Shown: positions 8,199-15,443 of the stretch, one piece after another | How the letters are laid out: every line of letters begins with the position of its first letter | Position numbering within the stretch: position 1 is the first letter of the stretch | NCBI RefSeq assembly: GCF_013085345.1 | Contig: NZ_JABFAJ010000019.1 | Coordinates: 124,001-188,000 of the forward strand | Reading direction: 5' to 3' | Length of the DNA: 64,000 nt | DNA from: Isoptericola sediminis | GTDB lineage: Bacteria; Actinomycetota; Actinomycetes; Actinomycetales; Cellulomonadaceae | The notes under the pieces: model-generated | Seen by the model: the letters and a program-made list of their open reading frames with translations, nothing else | Database searches by the model: none | Told to the model about the DNA's origin: nothing | Translations under genes and position numbers: made by a program

Positions 8199-8492
8199 CT
8201 AGGCGCCGTCCGTGCCGTCCGTGCCGGCCTGGCGGTCACCGTCGCCGTCCGGGCCGGGGTCCACGCTGAGCAGGTCGCCGGGCTGGCACCCGAGCGCGTC
8301 GCAGACCGCCGTGAGCGTCGAGAAGCGGATCGCCCGGGCCCGGTTGTTCTTGAGCACCGAGAGGTTCGCCACCGTGACGCCCGCGGACTCGGCGAGCTGG
8401 GCGAGGGTCAGCCCACGACGTTCGAGGAGCCGGTCGAGGTGGGCCACCACGCGGTGCGGGGGGCCGTCCGTGGCGTCGTCGCGTGGTGTCAC
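8199..8492 (-). CDS. XRE-family (Cro/CI-type) transcriptional regulator
   Basis: DNA-binding protein of 97 residues. The helix-turn-helix lies at about 20-75: VAHLDRLLERRGLTLAQLAESAGVTVANLSVLKNNRARAIRFSTLTAVCDALGCQPGDLL. This is the short YozG-like class that is usually paired with a DUF2975 membrane protein, as it is here. GTG start at 8490-8492, which overlaps the end of the DUF2975 gene by 4 bp, so the two are translationally coupled. The C-terminal tail is Asp/Gly-rich. Its likely target is the pair of boxes upstream of the DUF2975 gene. Confidence 0.88.
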   Translation of the reverse strand: MTPRDDATDGPPHRVVAHLDRLLERRGLTLAQLAESAGVTVANLSVLKNNRARAIRFSTLTAVCDALGCQPGDLLSVDPGPDGDGDRQAGTDGTDGA

Positions 8493-9133
8493 ACCAGTCC
8501 TCGCAGCTCGTCCCGCATGGCGGCCCCGTGCCGCAGCAGCACCGCCACCCCCCAGAGGGTCGCGGCCACCGCGAACGCCGTCACGGGCACCACGACCTCG
8601 CCCGCCGGGTCGGTCGCCCCCGGTGCCGTGAGGGAGCCGGCGGCGACGGCGCCGCGCACGAGCACGAGATGGCCGGCCGTCGCGACGGCCGCGGCCAGCA
8701 GGCCCCCGCTCAGCACGACCGTGCCGACCTGCCTCAGGTGCCGCGCGTTGTCGGGGTGGAAGGCGTCGCCGGTCTCGGTCGTCCGGACGACCCGGCGCAG
8801 CAGCAGCCCGCAGGCGACCGCGGTGAGGCACCACGCCACGGCGGGGGCGAACACCCACAGGCGCTCGCCAGCCGTGGGCTCGACGATCGTCAGCGTCGAG
8901 GTCGTGGTCCCGCCCAGCAGGTGGCGGCCGTCGTCGCTCGCGGTGGTCGTCGCCTGCCAGGTGACGGGGACGAGCAGGTTGTCCGCGACGAGCGCACCGG
9001 TCCCGGCGAGCAGGGCGGCCACGGCGGCCAGCACGGTCAGCAGGGTGACGGCGCGCGAGGCCGTCCGTCGTGGTGTGGAGGCGTCGTCGGTCCGCCGACG
9101 ACGCCATATCGACAATCGATACGCTAGGGTCAT
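8489..9133 (-). CDS. DUF2975 membrane protein
   Basis: Integral membrane protein of 214 residues with four predicted transmembrane segments (about 24-48, 90-112, 140-162 and 180-202). The cytoplasmic stretch TGDAFHPDNARHLRQVG is characteristic of DUF2975. The start ATG (9131-9133) lies between two operator-like boxes. Members of this family are found beside small XRE regulators; their biochemical role is not established. A role as sensor or anti-regulator for the coupled XRE protein is inference. Confidence 0.82.
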   Translation of the reverse strand: MTLAYRLSIWRRRRTDDASTPRRTASRAVTLLTVLAAVAALLAGTGALVADNLLVPVTWQATTTASDDGRHLLGGTTTSTLTIVEPTAGERLWVFAPAVAWCLTAVACGLLLRRVVRTTETGDAFHPDNARHLRQVGTVVLSGGLLAAAVATAGHLVLVRGAVAAGSLTAPGATDPAGEVVVPVTAFAVAATLWGVAVLLRHGAAMRDELRGLV

Positions 9134-9153
9134 GGCATCACGATAATCGATAT
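9106..9153. promoter_or_regulatory. Paired operator-like boxes between DUF2975/XRE and CPBP genes
   Basis: Two AT-rich boxes stand out in GC-rich DNA: ATATCGACAATCGATA (9106-9121) and TCACGATAATCGATAT (9138-9153). They are arranged as an inverted pair with 12 of 16 positions matching. Their ATCGAT cores (9115-9120 and 9146-9151) are 31 bp apart, about three helical turns. They flank the DUF2975 start codon and precede the CPBP gene, fitting divergent control by the XRE protein. Confidence 0.6.
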
Positions 9154-9169
9154 GCCAGTGAGGTGCCTG

Positions 9170-9874
9170 ATGTCGACCGTCCCTTCCCGCACCAGCGCCC
9201 GGACCCGGGCCGGAACCGTCACCCTCTTCCTCGTCGGCTGCCTGCTGTGGTTCGTGGGCGCGCCGATCGTCGTCGGCGTCCTCACCGACCTCGGACCGGT
9301 CGTGCTGGTCGGCCTCGCCGCCGTCCAGCTCGCGGGGGCGGCGGGGACGGCCGCGTGGTGGCTGCGACGCCGCGGGGTCGGGCCCGCCGCCGTCGGGATC
9401 GGGGCCGGTCGGTGGCGGCGCGACACGCTGCTGGCCCTGGCGACGGTCCCGCCCCGGCTGGCGCTCGAGCTGGGCGTCCTCGTCCCGCTGGCCGGGGGCG
9501 TGGCGAACGAGGGCGTCCAGGAGGTCCTGCGCCTGACGTCGGGCGGCTGGTCGGCGGTCGTGGGCGCGCTCGTCCTGGGCGTGGTGGGTGGCGGGCTGGC
9601 CGAGGAGCTGTGGTTCCGCGGCGTCCTCGTCGGTGCCGTCCCGCAGGTGTTCGCCGACCGTCGTCGGGCCCGGGCCGTGGCCGTCGTGGTCTCGGTCGCG
9701 CTCTTCGCCGTGCTGCACCTGCCGGCGACCGTGCCCGACCTGGTCTCGATCCTCGTCGCCGGGGCGACCTACACGGCGCTCTTCGTCGGCACGGGGCGCC
9801 TCACCGCGCCGGTGGTGGCGCACTCGTGCTGGAACGCCACCGTGATCGTGGCCCTGGTGGTCCAGCACGGGTGA
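9170..9874 (+). CDS. CPBP-family intramembrane metalloprotease-like protein
   Basis: Membrane protein of 234 residues with about seven hydrophobic segments. It carries the CPBP (CAAX protease and bacteriocin-processing) motifs: EELWFRG (about 144-150, the Glu-Glu and Arg), FAVLHL (His about 183) and HSCWNA near 217. The start ATG 9170 was chosen over the in-frame ATG 9152 because GAGG sits just ahead and 9152 falls inside the operator-like box. It is divergent from the XRE/DUF2975 pair and may be co-regulated. The substrate is unknown; family members act in prenyl-protein processing or self-immunity. Confidence 0.85.
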   Translation: MSTVPSRTSARTRAGTVTLFLVGCLLWFVGAPIVVGVLTDLGPVVLVGLAAVQLAGAAGTAAWWLRRRGVGPAAVGIGAGRWRRDTLLALATVPPRLALELGVLVPLAGGVANEGVQEVLRLTSGGWSAVVGALVLGVVGGGLAEELWFRGVLVGAVPQVFADRRRARAVAVVVSVALFAVLHLPATVPDLVSILVAGATYTALFVGTGRLTAPVVAHSCWNATVIVALVVQHG

Positions 9875-9954
9875 CCCGGACCGCCGTGACCGCATTGTCG
9901 GGTCAGCGTCCAAGGTCCCGGTCGCACGGGGTCGTCCTGCACTGTACGGACAGG

Positions 9955-9983
9955 GATGTCCGGCGCGACGATCGAAGGACATC
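9955..9983. repeat. Inverted repeat upstream of the secreted-protein genes
   Basis: Arms GATGTCC (9955-9961) and GGACATC (9977-9983) with a 15-nt spacer, about 80 bp ahead of the next start codon. It could be a regulator site; nothing in the sequence identifies the protein. Confidence 0.35.
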
Positions 9984-10062
9984 TCAGGGATCCGGTGCCG
10001 CCCCGGACCAGCGTGGCCCCTCGGTGGTCGAGATCCCGCGCACGGGAGCGAGGCGAACGATC

Positions 10063-10992
10063 ATGATGACGAGGTCGACGCGACGTGGCGTCGGAGCTGT
10101 CGCGGGAGCGGTCCTGCTGACGACGATGAGCATCACCGGCGTCCAGGCGGCGCCCGGGGGCGGCGGCCCGCCCCATCCCCCGGGCGACGAGGGCGAGCTG
10201 GGGGCCAACAACCTGTCCGTCCCGACCGTCTTCGTGCCCGGCTCGGCCGGGTCGCCGTTCGGCGGGACCTGCACGGACGGCGACGACTCGGTCGACCCGG
10301 CCGGGACGAAGGGCGTCGACACCGACGGTGACGGGATCCCCGACGAGCACCTGGACTACTGGGTCCAGGGGATCGCCACCTGGCAGGCCGACTGCGCCGA
10401 GGCCGCGGCCGACACGCTGACCGTCGGTGCCGAGTGGGGGGACAACCTGCAGAACGCCCCCCTGAAGGCCGGGACGCCCATCCGGGTGGAGATCGGCCTG
10501 TTCGCCGACCCGACCGCGTTCCCGATGCCGGGATACACGGTGGTGAAGCTGGACCCGACGCTGCTGGACCGTGAGTCCCACTACGGGACGCTCGGTGTCG
10601 AGGAGTCCCCGTACCCGGAGGTCCGGGCCTGGGACGGCGGGGCCACCCTCGACATCCGCACCACCGACGGCTCGGTCGTGGTGGCGGACGAGATCGCCTA
10701 CGGCGCGGAGGTCAACTCCACGGGCCGGGTCGTCTACGGCTACAACTGGCAGAAGCCCGTCGGCGGTGAGTACCTGATCACCGTCACGACGCCGGCCGTC
10801 GGGCTCGGGGCGACCGATGCCGGCACGCTCAGCGACAGCGACGGCGACGGCGTCGACGACACGGTCACCCTGGTGGTCAACGTCGGGAACAAGGGCGGCG
10901 GCAACGGTGGCGGCAACGGCGGCCGGCCGGCCGACCGTCCCCGAGGTGGCAACGGCGGTCAGGGCGGCGGCAACGCCCTCGGCCGGGGCTGA
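10063..10992 (+). CDS. Secreted protein with DxDxDG calcium-binding-like loops and Gly-rich tail
   Basis: Unrecognised exported protein of 309 residues. Signal peptide: MMTRSTRRG, hydrophobic core, cleavage after VQAA near 30. Two aspartate loops, DTDGDGIPDEH (about 86-96) and DSDGDGVDD (about 257-265), resemble EF-hand/thrombospondin type-3 calcium loops. Two pairs of cysteines are possible (GTCTDGD near 68, ADCAEA near 110). The last 35 residues are almost entirely Gly, Asn, Arg and Pro. GAGG lies about 10 nt before the ATG. A hairpin and a second secreted protein follow. Structural or adhesive function is only a guess. Confidence 0.75.
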   Translation: MMTRSTRRGVGAVAGAVLLTTMSITGVQAAPGGGGPPHPPGDEGELGANNLSVPTVFVPGSAGSPFGGTCTDGDDSVDPAGTKGVDTDGDGIPDEHLDYWVQGIATWQADCAEAAADTLTVGAEWGDNLQNAPLKAGTPIRVEIGLFADPTAFPMPGYTVVKLDPTLLDRESHYGTLGVEESPYPEVRAWDGGATLDIRTTDGSVVVADEIAYGAEVNSTGRVVYGYNWQKPVGGEYLITVTTPAVGLGATDAGTLSDSDGDGVDDTVTLVVNVGNKGGGNGGGNGGRPADRPRGGNGGQGGGNALGRG

Positions 10993-11008
10993 TCCGGCCG
11001 GGCCGCGT

Positions 11009-11041
11009 GGGTCGGGTGCCGCCACGGGTGGCACCCGACCC
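11009..11041 (+). terminator. Intercistronic hairpin between two secreted-protein genes
   Basis: Perfect 12-bp stem GGGTCGGGTGCC / GGCACCCGACCC with a 9-nt loop and extra GC-rich pairing outside. It ends 26 nt before the next ATG, leaving little room for a separate promoter, so it may act as a partial terminator or RNA-stabilising element. Confidence 0.6.
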
Positions 11042-11067
11042 GGCCGGCCGGCGGAGAGGAGTGGGAC

Positions 11068-11700
11068 ATGTCCAGGATGGTGAGCAGGCTGTCGCGGACC
11101 CTGCTGGCGGTGCTCCTCGTCGGAGCGACCGCCCAGGTGGCCGCGGCGGCGGAGGGGGAGTCCACCCCCGGGGTCACCGTGACGGCGGTCAACCCGGCGT
11201 CCGCGCTGCGCGACGGCGGGCTGCGGATCGCCCTGACGGCGCACAGCGGGACGGACGGTGACGGCGTGACGTCGTGCCGGCCGCAGGGCGCGACCATCGA
11301 CTGCTGGGGCTCGCTGGTCCTGCAGACGCCCGGGTCCGACGGGCTGCGCCTGGCGGACCTCGAGGTCCACCGCGTCATGGTCGGCGGTGAAGGCGGCGGT
11401 CACGGCGGGGGCCATGACGGCCATGACGGCCACCTGGCCTTCCCGGACGCGGTCGTGGACGGTGCCGGGCAGCAGGCCGTCGTCAGCGGGCAGGCCGTGC
11501 TGCGCGACCCGGGGAGCACCGGGCTGCCCCGCGGAAGCGCCGTGCAGGTCAGGATCCACCTGACGGACGTCTCGCAGGTCGCGGGGCACGACCTGGTCGA
11601 CGTGCAGGTCAACGAGCTCGTGCACGGACCTGTGAAGCCCGTGCTGTACGAGTCCGGGCCGCAGCCCGTCCAGCAGGTGGGGATCCACCCGCAGGGCTGA
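11068..11700 (+). CDS. Secreted protein with His/Gly/Asp-rich segment
   Basis: Unrecognised exported protein of 210 residues with a signal peptide (cleavage near AAAA, residue 28). A low-complexity segment GEGGGHGGGHDGHDGHL (about 107-123) could bind metal ions. Two cysteines (SCRPQGATIDCWG, about 70-79) could form a disulfide. The rest is beta-rich (VTVTAVNPAS..., VQVRIHLTDVSQV). GGAGAGGAG precedes the ATG. It lies 75 bp downstream of the Gly-rich secreted protein and probably shares its transcript. No family assigned. Confidence 0.72.
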   Translation: MSRMVSRLSRTLLAVLLVGATAQVAAAAEGESTPGVTVTAVNPASALRDGGLRIALTAHSGTDGDGVTSCRPQGATIDCWGSLVLQTPGSDGLRLADLEVHRVMVGGEGGGHGGGHDGHDGHLAFPDAVVDGAGQQAVVSGQAVLRDPGSTGLPRGSAVQVRIHLTDVSQVAGHDLVDVQVNELVHGPVKPVLYESGPQPVQQVGIHPQG

Positions 11701-11715
11701 CCCGTCGACGAGCCG

Positions 11716-11748
11716 CGGCCCGGCCGGGAGCGCACCCCGGCCGGGCCG
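11716..11748 (+). terminator. Terminator after the secreted-protein pair
   Basis: Perfect 13-bp stem CGGCCCGGCCGGG / CCCGGCCGGGCCG with loop AGCGCAC, 16 nt after the stop codon. Confidence 0.75.
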
Positions 11749-11803
11749 CCCGAGCCGACGGCGACCCGTTGGCGTCCACGGCCTGACGGTGCACGATGGG
11801 GTG

Positions 11804-12211
11804 ATGATCTCCACGGAGCTCGCCACCCGGTTGCGCGACGCGGGACTCCTCTGGAAGCCCGCCGACGGCGACCGCTTCCACATCGACGCGCCCGACCTCC
11901 TCGAGGACGTCTTCACGGTCTCGACGCTCGTGGTGGAGGCGCACCACTTCGACACCGGCACGATCCTGGGCTTCAACGGGACCACCGAGTGGGCGCTGGA
12001 CTCCGTCGACCTCGACGACACGCTGTGGCTGCCGCGCGAGGACCAGCTCCGCGAGCTGCTCGGCAGGACCTTCCGGGCCCTGCGGTACGACGGAGAGGTC
12101 TTCGCCGTCGAGGTCGAGCTGCTCGGCGAGCAGCGCGTCTTCGAGGCCCGCGACGCGTCCGACGCCTACGGCGAGGCGCTGCTGGCGCTCATCGGGCTGT
12201 CCTCGGTGTGA
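11804..12211 (+). CDS. Conserved actinobacterial protein of unknown function
   Basis: Soluble protein of 135 residues: MISTELATRLRDAGLLWKPADGDRF... with the conserved-looking core GFNGTTEWALDSV...WLPREDQLRELLG. I recall close relatives in many actinobacteria, sometimes labelled as pilus assembly protein CpaE, a name the sequence does not support (no ATPase or receiver motifs). The ATG at 11804 was chosen over 11789 because CACGAT lies 8 nt ahead of it. It is followed after 35 bp by trmB, which has its own -10 box. Confidence 0.78.
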   Translation: MISTELATRLRDAGLLWKPADGDRFHIDAPDLLEDVFTVSTLVVEAHHFDTGTILGFNGTTEWALDSVDLDDTLWLPREDQLRELLGRTFRALRYDGEVFAVEVELLGEQRVFEARDASDAYGEALLALIGLSSV

Positions 12212-12246
12212 CTCGGACGGGCCGCGGTCACGACTACCCTGGTCCG

Positions 12247-13053
12247 GTGCCGAACCCATCGCAGGAGAAGCCGGAGGTCCCCCAGGACGCTCCGGACACC
12301 GTCGACACCCGTCACCATCGCCGTCCGCTCAGCTTCGTGCGGCGCACCGCGCGTCTGACCCCGGGGCAGCAGAAGGCGTGGGACACGCGCCGTCACCGCT
12401 ACCTGGTGGACGTCCCGCGCGAGCACCGGGACCTCTCGGTGCACCCGGACTGGCAGTTCGACCCGGTCGCGGAGTTCGGCCGCACCGCCCCGCTCGTGCT
12501 CGAGATCGGGACGGGCCTCGGCGAGTGCGTCGTGCACGCCGCGGCGACCCACCCCGAGCGTGACCACCTGGCGGTCGAGGTCTACCGGCCGGGTGTCGCG
12601 CAGACCATCGTGCGGGCCGGGCACGCCGGTGCCGACCCGGCGGTGGCCGGCGGGGACCCCGGGCACGAGCTCGACAACCTGCGGATCATGCAGGTCGACG
12701 CCGCCGAGCTGCTCGGTCACGGGCTGCCGGAGGGCAGCCTGGACGAGCTGTGGGTGTTCTTCCCGGACCCGTGGCCCAAGAAGCGGCACCACAAGCGCCG
12801 TCTCGTGACCCCGGCCTTCGCCGAGCTGGCGGCCCGCGCGATCCGGCCCGGCGGCCGGTGGCGGCTGGCGACCGACTGGGCCGAGTACGGCGAGGTCATG
12901 CTGGAGGTCGGCGACGCCGCCGACGGCTTCCGCAACGCCCACGGACCGGGCGGCCGGGCCCCGCGCTTCGAGGGCCGGGTCATGACCAGCTTCGAGCGCA
13001 AGGGCCTGAACGCCGGCCGTTCGGTGACGGACCTGGAGTACGTCCGGGTCTGA
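12247..13053 (+). CDS. trmB: tRNA (guanine-N7-)-methyltransferase, leaderless
   Basis: SAM-dependent enzyme forming m7G46 in tRNA, 268 residues. The SAM-binding motif is VLEIGTGLGE (about 82-91); the TrmB signature FFPDPWPKKRHHKRR (about 173-187) contains the catalytic and tRNA-binding residues. A disordered N-terminal extension of about 35 residues precedes the fold. The frame is open far upstream; GTG 12247 was chosen because TACCCT (12235-12240) precedes it by 6 nt. The stop abuts that of the converging ecfT gene, one base apart. Confidence 0.94.
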   Translation: MPNPSQEKPEVPQDAPDTVDTRHHRRPLSFVRRTARLTPGQQKAWDTRRHRYLVDVPREHRDLSVHPDWQFDPVAEFGRTAPLVLEIGTGLGECVVHAAATHPERDHLAVEVYRPGVAQTIVRAGHAGADPAVAGGDPGHELDNLRIMQVDAAELLGHGLPEGSLDELWVFFPDPWPKKRHHKRRLVTPAFAELAARAIRPGGRWRLATDWAEYGEVMLEVGDAADGFRNAHGPGGRAPRFEGRVMTSFERKGLNAGRSVTDLEYVRV

Positions 13054-13054
13054 C

Positions 13055-13660
13055 TCAGTCGTCCAGCCCGCGGGCCCGCAGGGCCTCGCCGAGCGCGTCG
13101 GCCCGGCGCAGGGACCCGACGACCAGCGGGACGGCGAAGGCGCGCACGTCCGCCTCCCGGCCCCGTGCCCGCTGGGCGTCCCGGACCCGCGCGGCCAGGT
13201 CCGCCAGGACCGGCACCGAACGCAGCGTCAGGGCCAGCACGAGCGCCACCCGCTCGGGGTCGACGCCCCACCGGCGGCCCGGCCGCAGCGCGTGCTCGAG
13301 GGTGTCCAGGACGTCCTGCGTCGCCGTGGTGGCCGTCACCAGGCCGGCGAGGGCCACCAGGGCGACGAGCCGGGTGCTGAGCACGACGGCCTCGACCGGG
13401 CCCAGCAGCCACCACTGCACCGCCAGCAGGCACACGACCACCCAGCGCAGCGGGCGGACGTGGGCCCACAGCACGCGCGGGCCGAGACGGGCGAGCGCGT
13501 GCAGCGCGACGACACCGACGACGGCGACCCCCGCCCCGAGCGGACCGTGCACGCCCAGCAGCGCGAGCGAGCACAGGCACAGCGCCACCAGCTTCGGGCC
13601 GGCGCCGAGCCGGTGCACGGGCGAGCCGCCGGTCGGGGCCGCGGAGGTGGTCCCGGTCAT
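13055..13660 (-). CDS. ecfT: ECF transporter transmembrane subunit EcfT
   Basis: Membrane scaffold of an energy-coupling-factor vitamin importer, 201 residues, with about five hydrophobic segments and the EcfT C-terminal coupling-helix region (RREADALGEALRARGLDD carries the Ala-Arg-Gly motif). It is the last gene of the bioY operon and overlaps ecfA by 4 bp (13657-13660). With EcfA and BioY it would form the biotin importer. Only one ATPase gene is present, so EcfA probably works as a homodimer. Confidence 0.9.
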   Translation of the reverse strand: MTGTTSAAPTGGSPVHRLGAGPKLVALCLCSLALLGVHGPLGAGVAVVGVVALHALARLGPRVLWAHVRPLRWVVVCLLAVQWWLLGPVEAVVLSTRLVALVALAGLVTATTATQDVLDTLEHALRPGRRWGVDPERVALVLALTLRSVPVLADLAARVRDAQRARGREADVRAFAVPLVVGSLRRADALGEALRARGLDD

Positions 13661-14349
13661 CGGACCGGCGCCGCCATCAGCGTCCGGTAGGCCGGCACGG
13701 CCACGGCCGGGACGTCGTCCACCACGACGCGACCCTCGTCGACCACGAGCACCCGGTCGTAGCCGTCCACGAGGTCCAGGTCGTGGGTGACGAGCACGAC
13801 CTGCTGCTCCAGGGCCGCCAGCCGGTCCGCGATCAGCCGGGTGTTGCGCAGGTCCAGCAGCGTCGTCGGCTCGTCGGCCACCACCAGGTCGGGGGCGGTC
13901 ACGAGGACGCTCGACAGCGCGAGCAGCTGCTTCTGCCCGCCCGAGAGCAGGTGAGCCGGGTGGTCGGCGTGGTCCGCCAGCCCGTGCCGTGCCAGCTCGG
14001 CCGCCACCCGGTCCCGGACCTGCGCGCGGGACAGCCCCGAGCCGCGCAGCGAGAAGGCGACGTCCTCGGCGACGGTCGGCATGACGATCTGCGCGTCCGG
14101 GTCGGTGAAGACGAACCCGACCCGGCGACGGACGGCCCGGCCGTGCCGCCGCACGTCCAGCCCGTCGACCAGCACGCGGCCCGACGTCGGGGTCACCAGT
14201 CCGTTGAGCAGCCGGGCCAGGGTCGACTTGCCGGACCCGTTGGCGCCGATCACCGCCACCCGCCGCTCGGTCAGCCGCACCGACACCCCGCGCAGCACGT
14301 GCCGGCCCTCGCGCCGCACGTGGACGTCGTCGAGCACGATCTCGCTCAT
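13657..14349 (-). CDS. ecfA: ECF transporter ATP-binding subunit EcfA
   Basis: ABC ATPase of 230 residues for vitamin uptake. Walker A GANGSGKS (35-42), Q-loop region FVFTDPDAQ, signature LLSGGQKQ (about 133) and Walker B LVVADEPTTLLD (about 155-166). The FTDPDAQ stretch matches the ECF-type Q-loop. It overlaps the thiolase gene upstream and ecfT downstream by 4 bp each, so translation is coupled along the operon. Position and partners indicate biotin transport. Confidence 0.92.
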   Translation of the reverse strand: MSEIVLDDVHVRREGRHVLRGVSVRLTERRVAVIGANGSGKSTLARLLNGLVTPTSGRVLVDGLDVRRHGRAVRRRVGFVFTDPDAQIVMPTVAEDVAFSLRGSGLSRAQVRDRVAAELARHGLADHADHPAHLLSGGQKQLLALSSVLVTAPDLVVADEPTTLLDLRNTRLIADRLAALEQQVVLVTHDLDLVDGYDRVLVVDEGRVVVDDVPAVAVPAYRTLMAAPVR

Positions 14350-15443
14350 CGCACGACCTCCAGCAGCAGCGCCACGCCGACGCCCCCGGTGCCGGCGGCC
14401 GTGGCCACGCCCAGCGCCCCGGCCGGTGCACCGCCGCGGACCAGGCGGGAGTACAGCCGCACGACGGCGATCGCCCCGCTCGCCCCGAAGGGGTGCCCGG
14501 CCCCCAGCGCGCCGCCGTCCGGGTTCCAGCGCGGGTCACCCAGCGGGTCCAGCCCCAGGTCCTCGGCCACCACGAGCGCCTGGACGGCGAAGGCTTCGAC
14601 CACCTCGACCGCCGCCAGGTCCGCCGGGCCCACGCCGGCGCGCTCGCACACCGTGCGCGCCGCCCGCACCGGCGCGAGCAGAGGCATGTCCGGACCGCAC
14701 GCGACGGTGGCCGCACCGCGGACGCGCAGCCCGGGGGCTCCGTCGGGGACGATCGCCACGGCGGCGGCCCCGTCGGCGGCCGGGGCCGCCGAGGCCGCCG
14801 TCACCGACCCGTCGGGGCCGAAGGCGCCCGGCAGCCGGTCCAGGACCCGGCCGGGCAGGAGTCGGGCGTGCTCGTCGCGGTCCAGGCCGCCGACGCCGGT
14901 GACCTCCGGCCCGAACAGCCCGGCCTCGTGGGCCGCGCGCACGCGGCGGTGCGAGGCGATGGCGTAGGCGTGCTGGCGCTCGCGGGTGACGCCGCGAGCG
15001 CGGGCGAGCCGGTCCGCGGCCTCACCCGCTTCCGGGTCGGCCCAGGGGGGCGGGGCGAACGAGGCCCGGCGGTAGTCGAGGCGGCCGTGCGACCGTGCCG
15101 GGGCGCGGGTCGTGCTCTCCACCCCGCCCGCGAGCACGACGTCCGCGTGACCGGCGTCGACCAGCGCCGCGCCCGTCGCCACGGCCGCCAGCCCGGAGGC
15201 GCACTGCCGGTCCACGCTGATCCCGGGCACGGCGAGGCCGAGGCCGGCGAGCGCCGCCCGCCGGGCCACGTTCCCGCCGTGCCCGGCGGCGTTGCCCAGC
15301 ACCACGTCGTCCACCCGCCCGGCGGACGCGTCCTGCGCCGCGGCGCTGAGCACCGCGGCGGCCAGCCGTGTCTCGTCCGCGTGGGCGTGCCCGGCGGCAG
15401 GACGCCCGACCCAGGTGCGGCGTGCCGCGACGACCACGCTCAC
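14346..15443 (-). CDS. Thiolase-family protein in the biotin operon, atypical active site
   Basis: Thiolase fold protein of 365 residues. The nucleophile motif DRQCASGLAAV is intact (Cys81), as is GALGAGHPFGASGA (His about 316). Two other catalytic elements are altered: the usual NEAFA motif reads VEAFA (about 285), and the C-terminal acid/base Cys of CxGGG is replaced in ATAAGTGGVG (about 348). That argues against ordinary acetyl-CoA acetyltransfer and for a specialised condensing or thioester-handling enzyme. It overlaps the AMP-dependent ligase and ecfA by 4 bp each. Placement beside bioY suggests a role in acquiring or making the pimeloyl precursor of biotin; this is inference. Confidence 0.85.
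   Translation of the reverse strand: MSVVVAARRTWVGRPAAGHAHADETRLAAAVLSAAAQDASAGRVDDVVLGNAAGHGGNVARRAALAGLGLAVPGISVDRQCASGLAAVATGAALVDAGHADVVLAGGVESTTRAPARSHGRLDYRRASFAPPPWADPEAGEAADRLARARGVTRERQHAYAIASHRRVRAAHEAGLFGPEVTGVGGLDRDEHARLLPGRVLDRLPGAFGPDGSVTAASAAPAADGAAAVAIVPDGAPGLRVRGAATVACGPDMPLLAPVRAARTVCERAGVGPADLAAVEVVEAFAVQALVVAEDLGLDPLGDPRWNPDGGALGAGHPFGASGAIAVVRLYSRLVRGGAPAGALGVATAAGTGGVGVALLLEVVR

Noticed and set aside
9131-9145. Five-codon frame (ATG GCA TCA CGA TAA) between the XRE boxes as a leader peptide
   Set aside because: Too short, without ribosome site or informative codons; it falls within the operator region by chance.
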